In this document: piece after piece, positions 45,993 through 54,192 of the stretch | How the letters are laid out: each line of letters starts with the position of its first letter | How positions within the stretch are numbered: position 1 is the first letter of the stretch | Assembly (NCBI GenBank): GCA_913062815.1 | Contig: CAJXWZ010000006.1 | Span: forward strand, 121,218 to 185,217 | Direction: 5' to 3' | From: an uncultured Colwellia sp. | GTDB taxonomy: Bacteria > Pseudomonadota > Gammaproteobacteria > Enterobacterales > Alteromonadaceae | Length of the DNA: 64,000 nt | The notes under the pieces: model-generated | Seen by the model: the letters and a program-made list of their open reading frames with translations, nothing else | Database searches by the model: none | Told to the model about the DNA's origin: nothing | Position numbers and translations under genes: made by a program

Positions 45993-46816
45993 TCGCTTAC
46001 CGCCTTATTTACGTTGATTTTTATTGGCAGACTTAAAAAGCTCGCTTTCGTTGGGTTTTGCATAATGTCGATTAGATGGAGTAAACCTTGTGCATTGAGA
46101 GTCTGCTCAAGCGCTTTATCTGCATTTTCGTTATGCCACCATGTCCAGCCTGATAAATTCGAACGACCATATCCATAAAAATGACCGTCGTCGCTAATAT
46201 ACCAACCTTGAGATAAGCCAAGATATACTTGAGTCACTAACACATTTTGCACTGTGTCGTTATTTATTGGGATTGCCATTGAGGTTCTATTTAAGGCAAT
46301 GCGCTCATCAAATTCACTAACTAAAGTAAATGTAGTAAGTAAACGTTCTAATTTCTCACTTGATGAAACATTTTGCTTTAAAAGCATTAGCTTTTCTTGC
46401 CACACAACTTGTAAGGGCGGCGGTAGTTGTGGCAAAAGAGCAAAGGCAACATTGCTAGTTTGTTGCAATTGGTTACTCACTATTTGTTGTGCTTGCTCTA
46501 AGGTATTTTGTTGCTTGACTAAATCAAGCCTTTGGGTGTCGAGCTCACTTTTTTCATGACTCGATTGAGTTAATAACGATTTCAATGCTGCCTTTTCGGT
46601 TTTTAATAAACTTAATTTTTGTTCTAAGCTGCGTTTTTGTATAGTCCAATTGCGTTGTAACTGCCCTTTTTGGCTTTCTATACTAAGCCATTGATCCATT
46701 AATTCAGTTAATGTTTGATTAGATGTTGCTAGCACATCGAAAGATAGCATGGTAAATGCGCTATATAATACGCAACAAAGCGATGACTGTTTCATTAATT
46801 CCCTATAATTTCGCAT
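45989..46816 (-). CDS. DUF3450 periplasmic coiled-coil protein
   Basis: A 275-residue exported protein: hydrophobic N-terminal segment (about 10-31), long coiled coil (about 45-130, QKRSLEQKLSLLKTEKAALK-type heptads), and a conserved C-terminal part with VYLGLSQGWYISDDG and GWTWWHNENA. It is the first gene of the TonB2 operon and overlaps ttpC by 4 bp. In known loci the DUF3450 protein is a conserved companion of TtpC. The exact role is unproven. Confidence 0.87.
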   Translation of the reverse strand: MRNYRELMKQSSLCCVLYSAFTMLSFDVLATSNQTLTELMDQWLSIESQKGQLQRNWTIQKRSLEQKLSLLKTEKAALKSLLTQSSHEKSELDTQRLDLVKQQNTLEQAQQIVSNQLQQTSNVAFALLPQLPPPLQVVWQEKLMLLKQNVSSSEKLERLLTTFTLVSEFDERIALNRTSMAIPINNDTVQNVLVTQVYLGLSQGWYISDDGHFYGYGRSNLSGWTWWHNENADKALEQTLNAQGLLHLIDIMQNPTKASFLSLPIKINVNKAVSE

Positions 46817-47803
46817 AAAAGTAGCTTTTGATAGACCTTATTTCTCTTTTATTAAATCAGACCTGATGGTTTGAGCTTGTACATCCAATGCCTAATTATT
46901 AACTTAAACATTAGCCAAAAGAGTACTCTAGAGAATCCACACTTAGAAATGTAAGCGCTTCCATTACAATATAACTTAAAAGCTGACAATAATGCAAACC
47001 TTAAATAATCAATAGTATTTTCAAACAGATACCATGACAAACAAAAATCACAATACCAATATAGGTAAAGTCTACTAGTATGGAAATGATGACGTTATGT
47101 AGATTTCATAAGAAAGCGAATGAGTACAGCCATCATTAACTGATTTAGTATGTATAGGTTATGTCTTCTAGCAGTTGACTGAAACTCAATGTTTAATACC
47201 TCTAGTGAACTTACTATCTTCTCAAGCATTTCTTTAAGAAAAGCATTTAGACGAGTTTTATAAAATAAAAACTTTGAAACAAATGAGTAGCTTTTATTCG
47301 CTAGTTATATTTTTATTTTTAATAAACAGCCTAAAACCATTCTTTACTAGCGCGAGATTTGATACCAGTTTACCTGTGTCAGAATGAGTGATAAATCAGT
47401 TTGATGTTGTTTGACCAGCGTAATAAACGAAATCGAATAACATTCCTTTTTTGAATAATCATTCAAATGATTTATTTGCAGGTAGCTATTTTATCTACAA
47501 GTAAGTCATCAATTCATCTGCAACAAGATAACCTCCTGCTTTATTCGATTTACTTTGTCGATCAAGCCACAAACAACAGCCACTCTGAATTGATCAATAT
47601 TTAAGCACATCTTTTAAATGTCATTTAAAGGTCTGTTCTTTCTTAAGCCATATACAGCCTGATTTCTTACTGATAGTTTGATAATCAACTAGTCACATAT
47701 TGCTAATAACTTACAGGAGTAGAGTTTAGTGAAATCTACTAGTTACACACTATAAAAATAATTAAATAATTACATATTTAATAAGAAGCGAAGGTATTAG
47801 AGT
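46817..47803. other. Long non-coding interval between TonB2 operon and metzincin gene
   Basis: About 990 bp without a convincing gene. It is divergent, so both promoters must lie here. It holds an imperfect long inverted repeat (47374-47610) and two short palindromes: TTTGAAT-aatc-ATTCAAA at 47450-47467 and TTTAAAT-gtc-ATTTAAA at 47613-47629. A 62-codon minus-strand frame at 46852-47040 looks spurious. No Fur-box match stood out. Confidence 0.5.
47374..47610. repeat. Imperfect long inverted repeat, MITE-like
   Basis: The left arm contains TGTTGTTTG (47405-47413) and AAATCGAATAA (47430-47440). The reverse complement of the right arm has the same two words in the same order: ttattcgattt at 47541-47551, then caaacaaca some 18 bases on. 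Flanking TGAT-AA-TCAG-like words extend the match. A smaller palindrome lies at the centre (47450-47467). The whole could fold into a long hairpin, as non-autonomous insertion elements do. The ends are approximate and no target duplication was established. Confidence 0.4.
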
Positions 47804-49693
47804 ATGAATAGATTTAAAAGAAATAAGATCACAGCCTTAATTGGCGTTGCCGCACTAACAACAAGTTTAGCTGCCACGGCCTTGGAAAGGGTTCCGGTAA
47901 AATATATTGTTGCTGCTAGTAGTAATAACGGTACAGGGGCGCATGCCACAACTTCTGAATTGGATGCCGGTATCGAACAATTAAACATTTACTACAATGA
48001 ACTAGGGTTAGAGTTTTATCGCGATGAAATCGAATATATCACTGATAGTGATGTTGATAACATTGAGGGAGATTGGGACAAGGATTTTGAAGAGGATGTC
48101 GCACCTTGGTTTGAATACGGCTCTATGAATATTATTGTTACTGCACAAATGGATGGCGTGGCTGGTCATGCTTATTGGCACTATGAACAACGTGATGTTA
48201 TTGAGATTGAAGCTGAGCGATTAGGTACTTCAACCATTGCCCATGAAGTCGGTCACAATTTTAGCTTAAAGCATACTTATCAAAGTTCGGACGATTATAC
48301 TATTGCTGAGGCAGAAGGCGCTACCGGCTATAATTATGGTGACAATGTTCTAGACACCCCCGTTGATCCAGGAGAAAGAGATTATTATGAAAATTGTGTC
48401 TGGATAGAGGGCAGTGCCGTTGATAGCGATGGTGAAGAGTATAATCCTGATGGTTTCAATCTTATGGGTAAAGGTGAATACGAATGTCGTGACAATTTTA
48501 CCGATGGTCAAAAGAAACGTATGGAACGCGTTATTCAAACCTATAAATTTCATTTGTTTGATAAATATGGCTCAGATCAAAATCCAAGCTGTGCAAATTC
48601 CACTAAAGTTACTAGCTACCCTAGCACAGAGCAGTTTAACCAAGAAGACACCGTTAGCAGCACGCCTTGGGTACAAGACGTCTTTAATGATGATTTCAAC
48701 TGGAGAATAGAGTCGGACACTAGCGATTCGGACACCGGCGCACCTTCTGCCTATGAAGGACAAACATTTGCGCATATTGATGCTGATGGTGAATTTGTCA
48801 CCGATGGCTCTACCGCGGCGATGTTAAGCCCTTGTTATGATATTACCGATCAAGCGGCAGCTAGGGTAAGCTTCAAATATTTTATGTATGGTGCTGATAC
48901 TGCTGACTTGACGTTAGAAGCAACAGACGACAACGGCGCAAACTGGGATACAGTATGGAGTAAGTCAGGTGAACAGCACGGTGAAAGCAGTGGTTGGAGT
49001 ACCGCAACTATTTCTCTTGATCAATATGCCGGTGCAAATGTTCAGTTGAGACTTACCGGGGACGTAGCGGGTGACAAAGGTGATACCTCTATCGATGACA
49101 TCGAGTTTGATGCCGGTGATACTCTCTCTCCAATTGTTCACACTCAAACTTTTGAGATTAAACATTATAAAGATGATGCAGAAGAAGAGCTTGATAGTGG
49201 CGAAGTGGATCGTTCAAGCTCTGACTTAGAGTTAACCGAAGACGGCTCTGATCAACAGTTAGTGGGTATACGTTTTAGAGAGGTTAGCCTACCTCAAGGT
49301 GCGAAAATTGAAAGTGCGAAAATTCAATTTACCGCCAAGAAAGATGACTCTGGCAGTGTTGGCCTAATGTTCCACGGCCATGATGACGGTGCTTCTGCTA
49401 ACTTTAGCTCTAGTGACGACGATGATATATCAGATCGTAACACGGGGAGTAAATCGGTACTGTGGACACCAGAAGATTGGGATGAAGATGATGCTGGCAG
49501 TGCTCAACTAACACCTGAATTGAAAACCATCGTGCAACAGTTAGTGAATAGATCTGATTGGAATGACGATAGTGCCGTTACTTTTATTGTTACCAACAAT
49601 AGCGGCAGCGGTGAACGAGTGGCCTATTCTTTTGATGAAGAAGACAGCGGTGACCTAGCACCTAAGTTGATCATAACTTGGTATGAACGTTAA
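47804..49693 (+). CDS. Exported metzincin-type zinc metalloprotease with MAM-like and beta-rich C-terminal domains
   Basis: A 629-residue secreted protein with a signal peptide ending near residue 26. The catalytic motif HEVGHNFSLKH (H147, E148, H151, H157) is the HExxHxxxxxH zinc site of metzincins, and NLMG with M221 fits the Met-turn. Residues about 280-430 resemble a MAM or concanavalin-like domain (paired aromatic strands, SIDDIEFDAG end). Residues about 445-629 form a second beta-rich domain with LVGIRFREVSLPQGAKIESAKIQF, seen C-terminally in many marine secreted hydrolases. The protein is very acidic, as expected for a marine extracellular enzyme. It is followed by a terminator, then the phosphoesterase gene. 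Confidence 0.85.
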   Translation: MNRFKRNKITALIGVAALTTSLAATALERVPVKYIVAASSNNGTGAHATTSELDAGIEQLNIYYNELGLEFYRDEIEYITDSDVDNIEGDWDKDFEEDVAPWFEYGSMNIIVTAQMDGVAGHAYWHYEQRDVIEIEAERLGTSTIAHEVGHNFSLKHTYQSSDDYTIAEAEGATGYNYGDNVLDTPVDPGERDYYENCVWIEGSAVDSDGEEYNPDGFNLMGKGEYECRDNFTDGQKKRMERVIQTYKFHLFDKYGSDQNPSCANSTKVTSYPSTEQFNQEDTVSSTPWVQDVFNDDFNWRIESDTSDSDTGAPSAYEGQTFAHIDADGEFVTDGSTAAMLSPCYDITDQAAARVSFKYFMYGADTADLTLEATDDNGANWDTVWSKSGEQHGESSGWSTATISLDQYAGANVQLRLTGDVAGDKGDTSIDDIEFDAGDTLSPIVHTQTFEIKHYKDDAEEELDSGEVDRSSSDLELTEDGSDQQLVGIRFREVSLPQGAKIESAKIQFTAKKDDSGSVGLMFHGHDDGASANFSSSDDDDISDRNTGSKSVLWTPEDWDEDDAGSAQLTPELKTIVQQLVNRSDWNDDSAVTFIVTNNSGSGERVAYSFDEEDSGDLAPKLIITWYER

Positions 49694-49742
49694 TAATACT
49701 GCACCATAAATTCGGCGCAGTAACTTATTTTACATAGTCTTT

Positions 49743-49790
49743 AAAACGGCCTTTGCATCAAATTATTAAGTGATTCAAAGGCCGTTTTTT
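49743..49790 (+). terminator. Rho-independent terminator after the metzincin gene
   Basis: A 13-bp stem (aaaacggcctttg at 49743-49755 pairing with 49776-49788), a 20-base loop and a run of six T. It lies 50 bp after the protease stop. Confidence 0.85.
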
Positions 49791-49935
49791 CATTTAAATT
49801 TAAACCTTAAAATTCAACTTACTCTATTGGTTTGCTACCTATCTAAGATGTTTAACATCATCGTAATGCCAGTAGAAAATATTATCAATAAAGACAAGGA
49901 TAGAACCTATCAATCAATCAATTAAGAAAAAGTCA

Positions 49936-51285
49936 GTGCTGCATAAATTAACTACCATCAGCATAGCCATGGCACTTACCTCCAGCTTAACTGCTGTTGC
50001 AGCATACGATTATGGTCCCTATTTACAAAGTGGTAGTGACACGCGTATAGCAGTTTCTTGGCGAACAAAAGACGATACTAACTCTAAAGTTTGTTATGGC
50101 ACGACTCAAAACTTAGGTAAATGTATCGACCAAGCCAATGATACTGATGATCATACCGTTATCCTCAACGACTTAACCCCAGACACCAAATATTATTATT
50201 CAATTAACGGCGATGATGGTGAGATCACCAGTTCAAAGTTAAACTTCGTTACCTCGCCAATCATGGGTACATCAACACCGGTGCGAGTTTGGGTCATTGG
50301 TGATTCAGGTATTGAAGGTTCTGCCGGTGAAGACGTGCGAGATGCCTACCTTGCCGATAGCTCAGATCATACCGACATAATGTTAATGCTTGGCGATAAT
50401 GCCTATCAAAAAGGTAAAGAAGACGATTACGAAGACGCAATGTTCGATCAATACGCTGACGTACTTAGCCAAACAGTGGTTTGGCCCGTACTAGGTAATC
50501 ACGACGAAGATTTATCTCTGTATAAAGATATGTTTCATTTACCCAAAAATGCAGAAATAGGTGGTGTGGCGTCACATAGCGAACAGTATTACTCATTTAA
50601 TTACGCCAATATCCACTTTATTGCTTTAGACTCAGAGCATGCTTCACGCTCGAGTAGTGGTGATATGTTCGAATGGCTTAAAGAGGATCTAAAGCAAGTA
50701 ACGGCTGATTGGACAATTGCATACTGGCATCACGCCCCCTACAGTAAAGGTAAGCATGACTCGGACAGCTCCAGAGGTGGACAAGCAGAAGACATGCGCG
50801 AGCACGCGCTGCCTATTCTTGAGGGGGCTGGTGTCGATCTCGTGCTTAGTGGTCACGATCATACCTATCAGCGTAGTTTCCTTATCGATGGTCATTACAA
50901 TGATGCCAAAACTTTTGATAAAAACGTTCACTTAATTGACGGTAGTAGTGGTCAGTTAGGCTATCACAAGTCAACGTTAGGTCCAGCGCCTCATGAAGGT
51001 ACTGTGTATGTGGTTACTGGTACAGCAAGTAAGTTCAGCTCTGGACCCTTTGATTTTGATCACCCAGCCCACTACAAAAATATTGGCAGAGTATTAGGCT
51101 CAGTAGTGATTGAAGTAGATGGCGCTACTATGGACGTAAAATTTATTGATGATGATGGTGATACACATGATAACTTCAGCATTATCAAAGGTGGCGATAG
51201 TAGTGGCACAGTTAAAAGGGTGGCAGAATCTCATAATGGCAGCTCAAGCCTTGAACCTAAGCTGACCGTTGCTTCGAGCGATTAA
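49936..51285 (+). CDS. Exported purple-acid-phosphatase-like metallophosphoesterase
   Basis: A 449-residue exported phosphoesterase starting at GTG 49936, with a signal peptide to about residue 23. A fibronectin-III/PAP N-terminal domain (about 25-115: YGPYLQSGSDTRIAVSWRT, LTPDTKYYYSI) precedes the calcineurin-like core. The metal motifs are VIGDSG, LMLGDNAYQKG, VLGNHDED, YWHHAPY and LSGHDHTYQRS, so both metal sites look complete. The C-terminal tail (about 400-449) is short and Ser-rich. It probably releases phosphate from organic esters outside the cell. It lies between two terminators, so it is monocistronic. Confidence 0.88.
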   Translation: MLHKLTTISIAMALTSSLTAVAAYDYGPYLQSGSDTRIAVSWRTKDDTNSKVCYGTTQNLGKCIDQANDTDDHTVILNDLTPDTKYYYSINGDDGEITSSKLNFVTSPIMGTSTPVRVWVIGDSGIEGSAGEDVRDAYLADSSDHTDIMLMLGDNAYQKGKEDDYEDAMFDQYADVLSQTVVWPVLGNHDEDLSLYKDMFHLPKNAEIGGVASHSEQYYSFNYANIHFIALDSEHASRSSSGDMFEWLKEDLKQVTADWTIAYWHHAPYSKGKHDSDSSRGGQAEDMREHALPILEGAGVDLVLSGHDHTYQRSFLIDGHYNDAKTFDKNVHLIDGSSGQLGYHKSTLGPAPHEGTVYVVTGTASKFSSGPFDFDHPAHYKNIGRVLGSVVIEVDGATMDVKFIDDDGDTHDNFSIIKGGDSSGTVKRVAESHNGSSSLEPKLTVASSD

Positions 51286-51344
51286 CCGTTAATAATATCT
51301 CTTTAGATTACTACTCAGTAGTCTTAATGATCATGATAAAAAGT

Positions 51345-51374
51345 AAAGGTACTCTACGATAGAGTACCTTTTTT
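51345..51374 (+). terminator. Rho-independent terminator after the phosphoesterase gene
   Basis: An 11-bp perfect stem (aaaggtactct, 51345-51355, with 51361-51371), a 5-base loop and a T run, 59 bp after the stop. Confidence 0.85.
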
Positions 51375-51496
51375 ATTACCTATCTATCAGCTACTTATCA
51401 GCTATTAATACACCTTAAGTGAATTGCTCGCTGATGGATAATTTTTCCATCACCATCATACCGCTATCAACGATGTACTTATCAATTAAACAACGA

Positions 51497-53623
51497 TTAA
51501 TTGAATAAGGTGTGTCGTAATCTCTTTATGTCTGATTGGCCATATTCTGTAACAGAAAATATCAATTTACTTTCGTCTGGAACCACACTTAACGGACTGC
51601 TATACGAAAAAGTATTACTTGGAAATTTTGCTAATGGCGTAATTTTCTTTGATGAGTACTCAAAAAAACTGATTTGTGCACCATGCTTAACATCTTCCCT
51701 AAAGTAAATTCCTCCCTTGGTATTACTCCAAAAATACCGTTTTTTAAGAAATTCAGGCGCAATAACCATTGTAGAGGCTTGCTGTAAAGTTTCATCTGAA
51801 ATATCTTTTCGCCATAGCCCCCCTTTCTTTCTAGAATAAAGTAATTGATTATTTTCGGTCATAACGCCAAACCTTCCGCCGTCAAAAGTGATTCTTTTCA
51901 CCGCTTCTGAATATATGCTTAGTAAAAATAAATCTTCTATACCATCAGTATCAATTGCTGAAATAATAGCATCATCGTTAAAGCTCCACGATGGACGTTC
52001 GTGATCATCATAAGGAGTCTTTAACATCGAAACCTTTTTAGTCGCTACGTTTATAGTATACAACTTCAAGCCAGGGGTATTTTTAATAGGGGCGAGAAAA
52101 GCCAGCTTTTTACCATCATGAGACCAACGAGGAAAGCTAATATTTACACCCATATTAGTCAATTGCACTCGTTCTTTACCTTCTTTATTGGCAAGCCAAA
52201 TTTCATTAACACCGGTTTCATTTGATATAAAAGCAATTTGTTGCGAACTGTGTGAATAATGAGGCTGCCTTTGGCTAAAGCCAGACAATAATACTGGTTC
52301 AGCACTGGAGGGAACTGATTGATCTATACTCAAAGATTTTATCTGATAATTGCCTAATCTTTGCTGGTAAAACAGCGAGTTATCGACTTTATTAAAAGCA
52401 GGAAAACTAAAGCCTTCAACATTCAAGGATTGTTTTACTTTGGTAACTGTATTAAGCCAATAACCTGTGCGAATCCCCGATTTTCGTTCACCATAAACTA
52501 TATGTAAATTATCTGAATGCCAACTTAAGCCACGCACATCTTCAACGCCTTCTGTAATACGCTGAGATTCTCCGGTTGCAATATCAACAATAAAAATATC
52601 TTCACTATTACTATGAAATCTCCGCGTTAATGCCAATCGATTGCCATCTGGTGAAAACGCCATATCTCTGTCTTTATAATTGCAATCTTTAGCACAAGAA
52701 AAGCGCACCGGCTTGGCATTTTTCTGAGTTAAATCGAGAAAGTATATGCCTTTTTCATCAGCCTCAATATCTTCACCAATAAAAGCCAGCAGTTTGTCGT
52801 CGGGCGAAATATCAAGGTAATAGTATTTTCCCTCCTTAGGGCATTTAGCTATTTTTCTTTCAAACTGACTAAAAATATCCAATTGAATATAGTCACAAAA
52901 CTTCTTTTTCTTATCATGACGTGAATAGAACAAATATTTGCCATCGTTACTCCAGACAGAAAGTCGTTCAATCGCTTTATCAAAAGTTAATTGTTTATCG
53001 GGTAAATTAGGTTGTTGAAGGTCTTTCAAATATAAATTAACGGCATCATCTTGATTAGTCATTCGGTAAACAATAAACCTGCCGTTAGGAGATATAGAGA
53101 CAAACAGTTCTTCACCCGGATCTGAGGTTACCGTTTCTATGGTGGCCAGCTCGACATTCGGTTTATTATTAGCATAAAACCAATAAGAGATGATCAATAA
53201 AAAACATAAACTTAAGCTTGTTAGAATAAGATTTCTTTTACTTACATTACTGGATTCAAGAGCGTTATTGCCAGCTATTGAGTTTTCTTCTAGTTCGATA
53301 GTTATCGGTTCGACGAATAGCCGATAACCTGCCTTTCTAATCGTCTCGATAATTTCCTGAGTTTCATCTTCTTTTTTGAAACTGTTTCTTAAGTTCCAAA
53401 TTACATTTGTTAACGATTTCTCGCCAACATAACTATTGCCATCCCAGATTTTATCAATCAATTCTTCTCGGGGAATAATACGGGGATGATTTTCAACGAG
53501 GTAATTTAGAACTTCTATCCATTTCGGTTGTAAAGACTGTTTTTCACAGTTGTCAAACTGAATAGCAAATTCATGAGGATATACAATGCAACTACCAAGC
53601 TTATACCTTTGTTCAATCTTCAT
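51497..53623 (-). CDS. CadC-type membrane regulator with PD40 beta-propeller
   Basis: A 708-residue one-component regulator. Residues about 5-105 are a winged helix (LQPKWIEVLNYLVENHPRII, PREELIDKIWDG, SLTNVIWNLRNSF, ETIRKAGYRLFVEP). A transmembrane helix follows at about 130-150 (NLILTSLSLCFLLIISYWFY). The periplasmic part is a TolB-like propeller with PD40 repeats (FSPDGNRLALTRR, WSHDGKKLAFLAP, SISPNGRFIVYRM). Like CadC or ToxR it would sense in the periplasm and bind DNA in the cytoplasm. It is divergent from the TonB-dependent receptor across 569 bp that hold a 19-bp tandem repeat, so the receptor is the likely target. Confidence 0.9.
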   Translation of the reverse strand: MKIEQRYKLGSCIVYPHEFAIQFDNCEKQSLQPKWIEVLNYLVENHPRIIPREELIDKIWDGNSYVGEKSLTNVIWNLRNSFKKEDETQEIIETIRKAGYRLFVEPITIELEENSIAGNNALESSNVSKRNLILTSLSLCFLLIISYWFYANNKPNVELATIETVTSDPGEELFVSISPNGRFIVYRMTNQDDAVNLYLKDLQQPNLPDKQLTFDKAIERLSVWSNDGKYLFYSRHDKKKKFCDYIQLDIFSQFERKIAKCPKEGKYYYLDISPDDKLLAFIGEDIEADEKGIYFLDLTQKNAKPVRFSCAKDCNYKDRDMAFSPDGNRLALTRRFHSNSEDIFIVDIATGESQRITEGVEDVRGLSWHSDNLHIVYGERKSGIRTGYWLNTVTKVKQSLNVEGFSFPAFNKVDNSLFYQQRLGNYQIKSLSIDQSVPSSAEPVLLSGFSQRQPHYSHSSQQIAFISNETGVNEIWLANKEGKERVQLTNMGVNISFPRWSHDGKKLAFLAPIKNTPGLKLYTINVATKKVSMLKTPYDDHERPSWSFNDDAIISAIDTDGIEDLFLLSIYSEAVKRITFDGGRFGVMTENNQLLYSRKKGGLWRKDISDETLQQASTMVIAPEFLKKRYFWSNTKGGIYFREDVKHGAQISFFEYSSKKITPLAKFPSNTFSYSSPLSVVPDESKLIFSVTEYGQSDIKRLRHTLFN

Positions 53624-54192
53624 TTACTTACCTATTAAAAAACGCAATTCCCTGCCCTACATTCCCTGCTATATTTAGATTATGCGGAAGTGCATAACCT
53701 ACAAGGAATTATAACATACGCAACAGGGTATTATAAAAGGGTCACTAAAATAAACTAATTGTTTCTAAAGTCGAATATTTTTCTCCGTCATACCAGAAAA
53801 ATAGTTTCTCAAATGAATTTTTTACACAAACTTAAAACCGGTTAAAGCTTAATCCAATCAGATTCAATAATAAATCATGTTAATTACCATTCACATAAAA
53901 AACCAATAACACACTAATAAATAAAGATTATTCATAAAAAAGAGGTAAAAAAGATGTATAAATGAATTACCGGAGATTGTTATTGTGCGATATAAATCGT
54001 AAAAAAGTGGCAGAGATTAATGAATAGAAATTCAATCTCTAAAATGTTCAATTTAGCTGCGTAAAAAGTACTTAGTTGCGTAAAAAGTACTAGACTTAAA
54101 TAGAGTTTAATTTTATGGCGGTCAGCTAAGCTAAGTGAACAAAGAGTCATGCTTATGATATGCAACACATAAAAAATATTCGGGAATAAATC
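53624..54192. promoter_or_regulatory. Divergent regulatory region of the CadC-type regulator and the TonB-dependent receptor
   Basis: 569 bp of AT-rich sequence with no convincing gene. The clear element is the tandem repeat at 54054-54091. A 62-codon minus-strand frame (53980-54168) crosses it and looks accidental. Confidence 0.5.
54054..54091. repeat. Two abutting 19-bp direct repeats upstream of the TonB-dependent receptor
   Basis: tagctgcgtaaaaagtact (54054-54072) is followed without a gap by tagttgcgtaaaaagtact (54073-54091), a single mismatch in 19. The repeat ends 101 bp before the receptor ATG. Spacing close to two helical turns would put two protein monomers on the same DNA face, as OmpR/CadC-family winged helices often bind. 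Confidence 0.75.

Noticed and set aside
46852..47040. 62-codon ORF upstream of the TonB2 operon
   Set aside because: No family features and no ribosome-binding site; it lies in the expected promoter region.
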